Position numbers and translations under genes: made by a program. Below are positions 14,901 through 20,820 of a stretch of 38,063 bases of DNA, piece after piece. The notes under the pieces are model-generated. The model was given only the letters and a program-made list of their open reading frames with translations. It searched no databases and was not told the origin of the DNA. Positions within the stretch are counted from its first letter, which is position 1, and the number at the start of each line of letters is the position of its first letter. The DNA comes from Candidatus Omnitrophota bacterium (lineage in GTDB: Bacteria; Omnitrophota; Gorgyraeia; Zapsychrales; Fredricksoniimonadaceae), in assembly GCA_015233145.1 (NCBI GenBank), contig JADFYI010000011.1:1865-39927 (forward strand), read 5' to 3'.

Positions 14901-15943
14901 AAACCGGCATCTGGTATACAGTGCCGAATTTAAAAGTCATGAAGGAAATTTTAGGGCCGCTTCCTTTGGACAGCGCCATGGCGCAGGCAGATCTCACCGA
15001 CTACATCGCAAAGGCTGAAAGCCTGGGGAGCACGCGCAAGCCGCAAGCCTATGAAGCCCATTCCATGTTTGATCCTGAATCAGTGCTTGATTTCACTCCG
15101 CAGCAAATGAGCGTTGTTGAAAAGGCGGATGGGAGACCGGAAAGATTAAAATTCGGCGCAGGGAATTTATATCACGGCACCAAAGATTTGAATCAAATTT
15201 TATCAGACGGATTTGTGGCTAAAGGCTTTCTTTTGACACGCACACCAGCTCAGTATGGTGTCCTGGGATTTAACGATGAACATGAAGCGCCGGCTGTTGT
15301 GATGGTTGATGCAAGTACCTTTAATGATTTGAGGCAAAAAAATGAAGCGTCTTTGACGCTGGTGGGTGACACCGCACCTGATCCTTATCCGAAGATAGAG
15401 ATTGATTTTCCGCTGGACCGCATCAAAGAGATCTGGGTGAGCCAAGACACCTATGAATTTTATAAAGATATTATCAGTGGCCGAATATCCCCTGAACAGG
15501 ACGGACAGTTCAAGGCCAATTTAATCAAGGTATTCGCTAAAATACATGAACTTCCTTTTCGGCATAAGCATCTGAAGCGCAGCCTGGCGTTTGGCGCAGT
15601 ATGGGGCGCGGTGACGCGGTATGTCTTAGAAAGAAATTTGCTTAAAGACATGCCGGTTTTTGAATTAACCGAGGATGTCGCAGAAAAGAGCCCTTCTGTG
15701 CGTGATGATGCTTTGGCCACGAAAGGCGGTATTGATTTGACCCGCGATAAAGTGAAAATAGACATTCAAACCACAGGAAAGGCTTTGGAGTTTCAATTTG
15801 ACCCGGTAATGATCCAGAAAATACAAAATTCCTCAGGCCTTACGCCTGTGATTATCGGCATTGAACCCATGACAACAACCCTGCCGGAATTTTTGGGTTT
15901 AAATAATAAGTTGCCTGCAGAACAATTTGCCATGCGGTCATGA
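5924..15943 (+). CDS. Giant secreted multidomain protein (3339 aa) with methyltransferase-like and PPDK-like modules
   Basis: A signal peptide ends at about residue 35 (YALA|Q). Residues 36 to about 340 form the N-terminal region shared with the products at 25132 and 29131 (WVNLSPYEKDRI, TEMGRDLLAQDYILKQ, PRKYFSGG). Residues about 415-585 look like a class I methyltransferase (LLSVGPGLGMTH). Residues about 705-810 may be a degenerate Fic-like fold (FEYGQGNN; no catalytic His). A long helical stretch to about 1890 is unrecognised. Residues about 1895-2375 match the ATP-binding and swivel parts of pyruvate phosphate dikinase (FPVPPGVVV, LYARSGSAFMLPGLMS, and LSVHAISLAQ with a candidate phospho-accepting His2311), without the PEP barrel. 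Two tandem 300-residue modules with GAGAGVAVSEMS follow (about 2400-2700 and 2710-3015), then an ART-like NLYHGTKDLNQILSDG segment (His3084) and the shared GGIDL C-terminus from 3268. D-x-A-[MQ] occurs at 378, 589, 856, 2383, 2702 and 3016. The frame is intact; the function is unknown. Confidence 0.85.
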   Translation: MNCCGSKTGRRAVALALLLTFLVSGIVPPRYALAQQNFPLPQPQERLSLSPAFIPPLLKGVKVYPDNPFQLDFILDKGDSSVLPEVIRGESARLIKYFLAALTVPEKDLWVNLSPYEKDRIVPDAFGVTEMGRDLLAQDYILKQITASVIYPESATGKEFWEKVYAEAQKRYGTTDISVDTFNKVWIVPEKALVYENKNAAYVVEGKLKVMLESDYLAQGKNGAGVSPKEDIAKQIIREVVIPILEKEVNEGQNFAKLRQVYQSLILATWYKDKIKASLLGKAYVDQKKTGGVDIEDKAAKDKIWAQYVSAFKKGVFNFVKEERDEATGETVPRKYFSGGAGFNQIRDVYRTTSERTQLPQDIAERAMIVTSRFDPADNAMRSPEFEKAFSLVRHADWEDMGAIHLLEKIGVQSNQALLSVGPGLGMTHLVYASLKGARVDINQPEFYVPPKEGAQSQPHLEMLEDALADIHDEAVKRINVRAYPVPIQEANIPESSYDFVSLLNVLDGVNLRERREIAKHVVAAVKSNGVILLSALSENGFSNSLLELKAAAISLDGTLDKIAENDDVIAFRVRKHIIPARSPENTTDRAQVVFDTNDLSQELIDKKQALREEEVAAFEKELPQFDWGNAAQVPWKEVIRFSSEQPHGPETRNRSFFDYGTFENQKNYWDNNVLVRRHFLFLVREMLQNQKMSLIDFSKRVSEIHFALRRGKGSSLYKSDFGTDEGKKTGVLLPFSPHLNRVFLGFKNLLKQDVDKNNLSRNIALVVDFYRSLFDDDNDYLFEYGQGNNSFYMNMINGMFRLYALQGISHAFLDHKVVFDKVTLGVLLGLFLQSLKEANPENQGLGAIASANNVDAAQAREDEENKDLKRLMKDGLVISSKNEGAGKEFMSLSDSLAGQVQKAVIPNLEEIVRDLNERITRLEEKYLPPQKDKWYQKNVPIFLKASREGLEKLKRLYESGRILKRPMIVQSKNNFAAGYSSEDRMIMAEEFLQKDNVFLAEYLLYLSTDFGEDSPVWRGLHDDLFPENYKKGERGSFRGVNTEIRKNVLEKASVRNGIDYRAMTQEAVNTLSNTQDFKLELTDGSEPYYWAQSGGELEQFLRRDKDTIFYGEWSAILSSSYAVRSKTNVNQSRIKVLLDREHGVVGVWDVSSRLNDIVKKVLSQKGVSSAVVLSAVPLSIVIDFYELGLPFSDEILRNYIEQTVFDPLKTFLPYEQFASILDEFMVRFDRNERMLGTESRYYSVPLFFGLLEPKALAGFLRRYFVEHHVEPRQIRKTLGAVLESTSAAEMLWNIYLNPQNTPQDNALFLKALTIQGNEDIQQAHWKIYNILSQKNLEASSKAIQVLLRLENARENQSLFGGTLFTLPEVAGPFEEVVSSYVLAHLKLFGAKTRAARDGRDSESLDGFSSEISSDTRNSYYYLMQSDALKRQGGAFAPDVDPQIFYYAKALDGDADYPGRNGQTWFTFLRGSIHESVDKKHLYLVEGILEFWNTLDPGISQKVFEKTGINFGLLDAVVDDPKKEKFSEVLKKTVKALLEQGKISTEEGAIEQLLLLDEDAVADAVEQANSDYDPHFVRQVETMLRLYFALRKKFTTNLPWAIDAVKRAEGLTHEEHEELMAGLESGESLQVLEAVVKARLTIRQYFFTHKLPQMTPNVTDEVVEQLHYEEAKRNSLAALDHNLQIIGRYYLNSVFNEKAAKLSNPRDIQANIKALVGMARFLQSGGIGGIDFEEFIDELEYDKLSASQLRDILRGLGLEALKATQRINNNMRFVIAPIFKNDIFHYLTASWRPLLKEEVRTVNLNGEEYEREVVTDQSKLDIENALVDELLRDAGLDIFKMTLTKFDQVLDEALKQGDEKREPVQEKQEVALEEQFLRFGQGVGHRADASPTLLSSWSKKGLNLVRMSEEGFPVPPGVVVSSGLMTRSDIIHSAPFKAKVQGEIENLRKYSQYPDLKLLLYARSGSAFMLPGLMSTIPNIGMNDQEAEALAQSTNDTWFAYDTYASFIRAFSVYVLGIDEKRFQAVFDVYSKDKVSGEKMKQVVEEYKAIVREERKTIPEQMIDQVIEAMEAVYASWDSPQARAYRDVHQISQRWGTVVILQKGVFGNITETKEGKISGAGAASLTTMPDGTPVVSGEFRYRGQGDQIMSHADQNTVSVNRQESPLQNGQTLEELNPELYKQVLAAALKVRDIFGYDPLLEFVIERGELWITQSNDDYRTDNFFEFFEAADSVKPLARGKGLSGGAVRGWVANSVPKAEELLSKYTKLKESSSDEVKNVDGVILILDRVNPEMIPQIPAGVHILARKLSVHAISLAQAAGLSVVAEVPESQMSFDESAGEWVVSGEHLSDGKIISIDGHRNAFVYHKSGHIYLGSLPLAPTLDPAMAEPAPSDSGEDVTLKKYMADIERARQEGLIVDKLEGHENDQYSHLKSLTGYNTRFLAPLAKELWGTLLKGAQGDVEVMELGAGAGVAVSEMSRMAEQFGTKVFIDTVSLAPLPPRLRWSADSGKILRQALWPEGVPQQNIKGLIAYLHDVPLEKILKLQNQGSFIFETLPEPYVRQQYLQDFAKWEGNGRKYRFIYDNFGSAYHASMDLERRQEIFEKVFNMLDDDGVFYYEVDEFDDVNNPENSYLLKNVRIPEGFVLLRSEEKGTVRRIITRKTSAIAKKFLKDPRTQEKIKGVVYKVKDLKTVREILSSASADSAMQEPASVDAYRADIEQARQEGLIVDNLQGTKKDRFSHFQRLTGYNTRFLSSMGKELWENVLKESGHDVAALEFGAGAGVAVSEMSATAEEVGKKAWIDTIGLTPVAPHFRWKQGFGDNLEEILSGQQPAWPLPREGLLILGRVLSLTRIMELQRQGHQAFEILSEPYLRTQYLEDFIKWQGNGRKYQFIYDNRGALFYLFGRFFNREKLYAKILNLLDDNGVFYAFGIFDRIGSLNLMREQVAFLKDKKIFEGFVFFNCTERPEGGFITRKTSTIAKKLLSDSRVTEKETGIWYTVPNLKVMKEILGPLPLDSAMAQADLTDYIAKAESLGSTRKPQAYEAHSMFDPESVLDFTPQQMSVVEKADGRPERLKFGAGNLYHGTKDLNQILSDGFVAKGFLLTRTPAQYGVLGFNDEHEAPAVVMVDASTFNDLRQKNEASLTLVGDTAPDPYPKIEIDFPLDRIKEIWVSQDTYEFYKDIISGRISPEQDGQFKANLIKVFAKIHELPFRHKHLKRSLAFGAVWGAVTRYVLERNLLKDMPVFELTEDVAEKSPSVRDDALATKGGIDLTRDKVKIDIQTTGKALEFQFDPVMIQKIQNSSGLTPVIIGIEPMTTTLPEFLGLNNKLPAEQFAMRS

Positions 15944-15965
15944 AGCCGGTTAAGGGAAAAATATT

Positions 15966-15992
15966 TTGCATTCCCTCGGGTTTGTGTATAAT
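15966..15992 (+). promoter_or_regulatory. Probable pheS promoter
   Basis: A consensus TATAAT (15987-15992) is preceded by TTGCAT (15966-15971) at a short spacing of 15 bases. It lies between the stop of the 10-kb gene and pheS, so pheST need not depend on transcription through the giant gene. No Phe-rich leader peptide is seen. Confidence 0.55.
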
Positions 15993-16024
15993 ACTCCGAC
16001 GTTTAACCTTTTTTAAAAGTGCTT

Positions 16025-17038
16025 ATGTCCTGGGATATTGAAAAAATCAAAGCAGATGTTGCCGCGGATGTTGCTTCGGCGTCTTCACTCGATGCGCTTG
16101 AATCTGTCCGTTTAAAGTACCTTGGCAAAAAGGGCCTGGTGCAGGAAATGTACGGCGGGCTGTCAGAGGCGTCAGCGGATGAGAAAAAGCTTATCGGTAA
16201 AGGCGCCAATGACATTAAAACCCTGGCTGAGGGCTTGATTGCCGATCGAAAAATTGCTATTTCCGCACAATCCAAGCGCGCGGACGCCATTGACGTGACC
16301 ATTCCCGGCGCCCAGCGCGGCGTAGGCACACAGCACCTGATTAATCAAACAGTCATTGAGATTTGCGATGTGTTTGAGCGCATGGGGTTTGTGATTCAGC
16401 GGGGCCCCGAGATTGAAACCGAGTTCCATAATTTTTCCGCCTTGAATATTCCGCTCGACCATCCTTCGAGAGATTCGTTTGATACGTTTTATCTGGATCA
16501 GGAAGACCCCCAGGTTAAGGGGCATTATTTATTGCTTCGCAGCCATACGTCTCCCGGACAAATCCGTGTGATGAAACAGCATAAGCCGCCCATGGCTGTT
16601 ATTATTCCGGGCAAGGTTTACAGGCCTGATGCGGTTGATGCCAGCCATTCCTTTATGTTTCACCAGATTGAAGGGCTTCTGGTTGATAAAAACGTGACAT
16701 TCGCTGACCTTAAAGGGCTTTTGACCGCGTTTTGCAAAAAATATTTTGGCGATGATGTGACCATGCGCTTTCGTCCACACTTTTTTCCGTTCACCGAGCC
16801 TTCGGCTGAGGTGGACATCCAGTCGAACATTTTTAAAGGCCGCGCCGGCAAGTGGCTTGAGATTTTAGGCTGCGGTATGGTGCATCCCAAGGTTTTTGAA
16901 GCTGCCGGATATCCGGCGGGTGAGTATACAGGCTTTGCCTTTGGCATGGGTGTGGAGCGTATTGCCATGCTCAAGCATGGCATCGGCGACATCCGTACGT
17001 TTGTTGAAAATGATATAAGATTTTTAAGGCAGTATTAA
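16025..17038 (+). CDS. pheS: Phenylalanyl-tRNA synthetase alpha subunit
   Basis: This 337-residue subunit carries the catalytic site of the alpha2-beta2 enzyme that charges tRNA-Phe. Residues 1-90 form the N-terminal coiled coil (VRLKYLGKKGLVQEMYGGL). The class II core follows: GTQHLINQTVIEICDVFERMGF (motif 1), GKVYRPDAVDASHSFMFHQIEGL (motif 2), the Phe-binding FPFTEPSAEVD, and motif 3 GFAFGMGVERIAML. ATG 16025 is preferred to an in-frame GTG at 16019. pheT begins two bases after the stop, so the two are coupled. Confidence 0.96.
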   Translation: MSWDIEKIKADVAADVASASSLDALESVRLKYLGKKGLVQEMYGGLSEASADEKKLIGKGANDIKTLAEGLIADRKIAISAQSKRADAIDVTIPGAQRGVGTQHLINQTVIEICDVFERMGFVIQRGPEIETEFHNFSALNIPLDHPSRDSFDTFYLDQEDPQVKGHYLLLRSHTSPGQIRVMKQHKPPMAVIIPGKVYRPDAVDASHSFMFHQIEGLLVDKNVTFADLKGLLTAFCKKYFGDDVTMRFRPHFFPFTEPSAEVDIQSNIFKGRAGKWLEILGCGMVHPKVFEAAGYPAGEYTGFAFGMGVERIAMLKHGIGDIRTFVENDIRFLRQY

Positions 17039-17039
17039 T

Positions 17040-19070
17040 ATGAAACTAAGCATCAATTGGCTCAATCAATATATCGACCACAATCTCACGCCCGAGGAGC
17101 TTTCGCACAAGCTCACGATGGCCGGGTTAGAGGTTGAAAGTGTTTCCCAATTCGGAACTGATACGGTGTTTGAAATTGAGGTCACGCCCAACCGTCCTGA
17201 CGCGCTTAACATGCTTGGCCTGGCGCGTGAGGTTTCTGCAATTACGGATAAAGATTTAAAACAGCCTGCTGTTGGTGAATATGAAGATGTTGGGAATTTT
17301 GATGTTTCCATTGAAGATAAAGACGCCTGTTCCCGTTATATTGCGACGGTCATTGAAAATGTTTCTGTGAAGCCGTTCCCATCTGATAAATCCATTTTTT
17401 TGCAGGCTTTTGGCGCCAAGCCCATTTCAAATATTGTCGATATTACGAATTTTGTCTTGTTTGAGTTTGGTCAGCCTTTGCATGCCTTTGACCTTGATAA
17501 GCTGGAAGGCGGAAAGATCATTGTCCGCCGGGCAAAAAAGGGTGAAAAGATCATTACTTTAGACGATGTTGAACGCACGCTCGATGAAAGTATTCTTGTG
17601 ATTGCAGATGCCCGAAAACCTGTGGCGATTGCCGGCATTATGGGCGGCCGCGATACGGGAGTCACGGCATCAACCAAACGCATTGTGCTGGAGAGCGCGC
17701 ATTTTGACCTGGGTGTTATCCGCCGCGCGTCGCGCAAGCTGGCCCTGACTAGTGACGCGTGTTACCGCTTTGAGCGCGGGGTTGCCTGGAAAACGATTGA
17801 AATCGGTTCTAATCGCGCTACAGATTTGATTCTTGAACTCGCTGGCGGAAGTGTGGCCGCAAGAAAAGACCTTGTGGCCAAAGAGCTTTCCCGCGCGCGG
17901 CATGAGGTTGTGGTTTCCATGGCAGACATCCAAAAACTTTTAGGCGCACCCTTGGAACTTGCACGCTGTGAAAAGATTTTAAAGCGTTTGGGCTGTATTG
18001 TTGCGGCCGGCGCCAATACGCTGACCGTGGTTCCTCCGCATTTTCGCAATGACATCAAAATCAAGGAAGATTTGATTGAAGAACTGGCGCGCATGGTGGG
18101 GTTTGATAATTTACCCATGAGTCTGCCGCAGGTTTCAGCCAATAACATTAGCGTGAACCAGGATAAAGAAAATTTTAACCGCCGTGTGGCTGAACTTTTT
18201 ATCGCCGAGGGCGCTAATGAAATTGTCACTTACGCGATGGTGAGCGCACCTGCGTTGGACAGGGTGAATTTTGAGGGTGAAAAGCCTATCCGGATGCAGA
18301 ATCCCATGTCAGCGGAGCAGGAACTGATGCGCCCCACGGGCCTCGCCAATGTTCTGGCTGTGGCAGCCTCGAACTTTAACCGGGGAGCGCGTGATTTAAA
18401 GCTTTTTGAAGTGGGTAAAAGATATTTAAGGACAGGCGAGCGCTGGACCCTGGATGTCCTTTTTTCAGGCAAGAAAGATTCCGACTGGCGCCGTACGAAA
18501 AAAGACCTTGTTGATTTTTATGATATTAAAGGCGATGTTGAAGAAGTTTTTTCACGCCTGCGCGTGCGCAGCCTTTCTTTTGAAGCAGCGGCCCATAAGG
18601 CGTATGAGCCGGGCCAGTGCGCCAGGGTTCTTGTGGGCGGCCAGGAGGCCGGGTTTATTGGAAAGATTTCTGATGAGGTTCTTGCGCGGTTTGAAATTAA
18701 AAAGACCGCAGTCTTTTTTGCGGAAATTGATTTGGAAATTTTGTCAGGGGCCGTGGCTCCGCGGGAAAAGTTTATGGAGCTTGACGGTTTTCCTGTCATT
18801 GTCCGCGATTTAAGCCTGGCGGTTAACCCGGCAGCGGTGACTTTTGAGCAGATGAAGGCCATGGCCTTTGACAATAGCAAGGGCCTGCTTAAGAAAATCG
18901 ATTTTGTTGAGCTTTACACCGGAGAAAAGGTTGAAAAGGGGTGTAAGGGCTATGTGTTTTCCTTGACATACCAGTCGAAAGAGCGCACACTGACAGATGA
19001 AGAAGTGAATGCTCTTAACGAAGAGATAGCCGCAAAGTTTATTGAAAAATTCGGCGTGAAGCGACGCTGA
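17040..19070 (+). CDS. pheT: Phenylalanyl-tRNA synthetase beta subunit without the B2 (EMAP-II-like) domain
   Basis: The 676-residue beta subunit contributes tRNA binding and editing of Tyr-tRNA-Phe. B1 begins MKLSINWLNQYIDHNLTPEELSHKLTMAGLEVE. In the E. coli-type protein of about 795 residues an OB-fold tRNA-binding domain of about 110 residues follows here. In this protein the sequence runs straight from GLEVESVSQFG into the second half of B1 (FEIEVTPNRPDALNMLGLAREV). The B3/B4 editing region is present (NIVDITNFVLFEFGQPLHAFD, IAGIMGGRDTGVT), as is B5 (IKIKEDLIEELARMVGFDNLP). The C-terminal B8 domain ends with SLTYQSKERTLTDEEVNALN. The stop codon lies in a 27-bp direct repeat that recurs downstream. 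Confidence 0.95.
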   Translation: MKLSINWLNQYIDHNLTPEELSHKLTMAGLEVESVSQFGTDTVFEIEVTPNRPDALNMLGLAREVSAITDKDLKQPAVGEYEDVGNFDVSIEDKDACSRYIATVIENVSVKPFPSDKSIFLQAFGAKPISNIVDITNFVLFEFGQPLHAFDLDKLEGGKIIVRRAKKGEKIITLDDVERTLDESILVIADARKPVAIAGIMGGRDTGVTASTKRIVLESAHFDLGVIRRASRKLALTSDACYRFERGVAWKTIEIGSNRATDLILELAGGSVAARKDLVAKELSRARHEVVVSMADIQKLLGAPLELARCEKILKRLGCIVAAGANTLTVVPPHFRNDIKIKEDLIEELARMVGFDNLPMSLPQVSANNISVNQDKENFNRRVAELFIAEGANEIVTYAMVSAPALDRVNFEGEKPIRMQNPMSAEQELMRPTGLANVLAVAASNFNRGARDLKLFEVGKRYLRTGERWTLDVLFSGKKDSDWRRTKKDLVDFYDIKGDVEEVFSRLRVRSLSFEAAAHKAYEPGQCARVLVGGQEAGFIGKISDEVLARFEIKKTAVFFAEIDLEILSGAVAPREKFMELDGFPVIVRDLSLAVNPAAVTFEQMKAMAFDNSKGLLKKIDFVELYTGEKVEKGCKGYVFSLTYQSKERTLTDEEVNALNEEIAAKFIEKFGVKRR

Positions 19071-19216
19071 GAAATTCATCAAACTTCGTTTGAAAAGCTG
19101 ATTGCTGTCCTGTTTTACCAGGAGGCTTTTTTCGCTGACGCGAAAAATTTTGTCTGGGTAATGGACAAAACCGCCTCGGCAAAACAGGACTGAGAAATTC
19201 ATCAAACTTCGTTTGA
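19067..19216. repeat. 27-bp direct repeat flanking a branched inverted-repeat segment
   Basis: An identical 27-bp sequence (starting CTGAGAAATTCATC, ending CGTTTGA) occurs at 19067-19093, where it includes the pheT stop codon, and at 19190-19216. Between them GTCCTGTTTT (19107-19116) pairs with AAAACAGGAC (19181-19190), then GAGGC with GCCTC, enclosing two hairpins (TTTTTCGC-TGAC-GCGAAAAA at 19128-19147 and TTTTGTC/GACAAAA at 19148-19170). The direct repeat itself contains the hairpin ATCAAAC-TTC-GTTTGA(T). This could be a small non-coding insertion or a duplicated terminator region. Confidence 0.75.
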
Positions 19217-19247
19217 TTCATTTCTCTGCTGTGTTCGTCAGGGGGTA

Positions 19248-19424
19248 TGTAATATTAAACCAATACAATATTACAGGGGATTGTTGTCTATCTGGCCCGT
19301 GGGCCAATAGCTTTTCCCCACCTGTTTATCAGGTTTGATACGCTACTTCCAACGGCATAAGCGGAGGCTTATTTAACCCCGGTAGTTTCGAATGGCTCAT
19401 TCGACCTGTCGGGGTTTGTTTTTT
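19248..19424 (+). ncRNA. Possible structured RNA upstream of rarA
   Basis: The gap shows strong local folds ending in a terminator. These are TGTAATATT/AATATTACA (19248-19275), and a GGGGA ... TCCCC pairing enclosing CTATC-TGGCC-CGTG-GGCCA-ATAG (19276-19319), then ACCTG-TTTAT-CAGGT. No reading frame is convincing. A 6S RNA is one possibility, since 6S genes are found near rarA in some bacteria, but I could not establish the long rod with a central bubble and see no good promoter. It could also be only repeat DNA. Confidence 0.3.
19375..19424 (+). terminator. Intrinsic terminator before rarA
   Basis: AACCCCG (19375-19381) pairs with CGGGGTT (19410-19416), with an inner hairpin TCGAAT-GGCTC-ATTCGA, followed by TTTGTTTTTT. 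The rarA ribosome binding site AAAGGG starts directly after it. Confidence 0.7.
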
Positions 19425-19434
19425 AAAGGGTTTT

Positions 19435-20742
19435 ATGTCCGAACTTTTCGAAAATAATTTTCCAACCAACGCGCCGCTTTCTGCGCGTATGCGGCCGCGT
19501 ACTCTTCCCGAGTATGTCGGCCAGGAGCATATGCTGGGGCCGGGAAAGCTTTTAACCCGCGCGGTGGAGGCAGACCGCATAAGCTCTCTTATCCTTTACG
19601 GCCCTCCGGGTTCCGGGAAAACAACCCTGGCGCTTTGTATCAGCGAGCGCACCCAGGCGCATTTCGAGTCGATCAACGCGGTCATGTCAAACGTCGAGGA
19701 AATGCGCAAGATCATTGCGGCCGCCAAAAACCGCCAGCTCACCTCAGGCCACAAGACTATTTTGTTTATCGACGAGATTCACCGCTTTAATAAGGCTCAG
19801 CAGGATGTTTTGATGCCGGATGTGGAAAGCGGCAACATTGTCCTTATTGGCGCTACGACCATGAATCCATTTTTTTCTCTGGTAAGCCCGCTTTTGTCGC
19901 GGTCGCTTGTTTTTGAATTAAAGCCGCTGACAAAAGAAAATATTTTGATGCTTCTTTCACGCGCGCTCAACGATAAAGAACGCGGCCTGGGCAACCTGCC
20001 GATCAAGGCTGATGAAAAGGCTTTGGAATTTTTGGCTGAGATTTCTGACGGCGATGCCAGGCGCGCGTTAAACGCGCTGGAGGTGGGGTGTGTTACAACC
20101 CCGAAGGATAAAAAAGGCATTATTCATTTTACAGCTCCCGTTGCCGAAGAATCCATCCAGAAAAAAATCGTCCAGTATGATGCCGACGGCGATGTCCATT
20201 ATGATACCGCCTCCGCGTTCATCAAATCCATGCGCGGGTCAGATCCCGATGCCGCGCTTTACTGGATGGCCAAGATGATTTATGCCGGGGAAGACCCCCG
20301 TTTTATCGCGCGCCGCATTTGCATTTGCGCCGCGGAAGACGTGGGCAATGCCGATCCTAACGCGCTTGTTGTGGCGTCCAGCGCTTTGCAGGTGGCTGAA
20401 TTTGTGGGCCTGCCTGAAGCACGGATTCCGCTGGCCCAGGCCGCGGTCTATGTGGCGTGCGCGCCAAAATCCAACGCAGTTTATTTAGGCATTGATAAGG
20501 CGCTCGATGACGTTAAAAACAAAAAATCTGGCAATGTGCCCAAACATTTGCGCGATGCCTCTTATTCCGGCGCGGCAAAATTGGGGCATGGGCAGGGCTA
20601 TAAATATGTTCACGATTACCCCAACCACTATGTGGCCCAGGAGTATATGCCCTTTAAGGCTTCTTATTATGAACCCACTGATCAGGGCTATGAGCACAAG
20701 ATCAAAGAACGCCTGGCCAATCTCCGTAAATCTCGAGACTAA
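19435..20742 (+). CDS. rarA: Replication-associated recombination protein A (AAA+ ATPase)
   Basis: RarA (also called MgsA, related to eukaryotic WRNIP1) is a clamp-loader-like ATPase that acts at stalled replication forks and binds SSB. The 435-residue protein shows the N-terminal PLSARMRPRTLPEYVGQEHML, Walker A GPPGSGKTT (residues 56-64, Lys62), Walker B FIDEIHRFNKAQQD, sensor 1 LIGATTMNPFF, sensor 2 DGDARRALNALE, and the family-specific C-terminal tetramerisation part (RGSDPDAALYWMAKMI, NVPKHLRDASYSGAAKLGHG, YPNHYVAQEYMP). AAAGGG precedes the ATG. It lies between pheT and an envelope cluster and appears to be its own unit. Confidence 0.96.
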   Translation: MSELFENNFPTNAPLSARMRPRTLPEYVGQEHMLGPGKLLTRAVEADRISSLILYGPPGSGKTTLALCISERTQAHFESINAVMSNVEEMRKIIAAAKNRQLTSGHKTILFIDEIHRFNKAQQDVLMPDVESGNIVLIGATTMNPFFSLVSPLLSRSLVFELKPLTKENILMLLSRALNDKERGLGNLPIKADEKALEFLAEISDGDARRALNALEVGCVTTPKDKKGIIHFTAPVAEESIQKKIVQYDADGDVHYDTASAFIKSMRGSDPDAALYWMAKMIYAGEDPRFIARRICICAAEDVGNADPNALVVASSALQVAEFVGLPEARIPLAQAAVYVACAPKSNAVYLGIDKALDDVKNKKSGNVPKHLRDASYSGAAKLGHGQGYKYVHDYPNHYVAQEYMPFKASYYEPTDQGYEHKIKERLANLRKSRD

Positions 20743-20776
20743 ACCCGAAAAGATTGTCATTTATTGAGGATTTTCT

Positions 20777-20785
20777 TGATATAAT
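20777..20785 (+). promoter_or_regulatory. Extended -10 promoter of the envelope cluster
   Basis: TGATATAAT is an extended -10 with a perfect TATAAT. The nearest -35-like TTGTCA (20754-20759) is at a 20-base spacing, so the extended -10 probably dominates. Transcription would start about 30 bases before the ATG at 20821. Confidence 0.5.
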
Positions 20786-20820
20786 GTTTTAAAATTTTGA
20801 TATCTAATCTTTGGATTAAT

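Noticed and set aside
15940-16050. A 34-codon frame before pheS as a PheM-like attenuator peptide.
   Set aside because: It has no run of Phe codons at a hairpin-terminator, it overlaps pheS, and it lacks a ribosome binding site.
19317-19335. CTGTTTATCAGGT resembles a conserved part of bacterial SRP RNA (CTGTTTACCAGGT).
   Set aside because: The essential GGAAGGAAGCAGCC side of the S domain is absent nearby.
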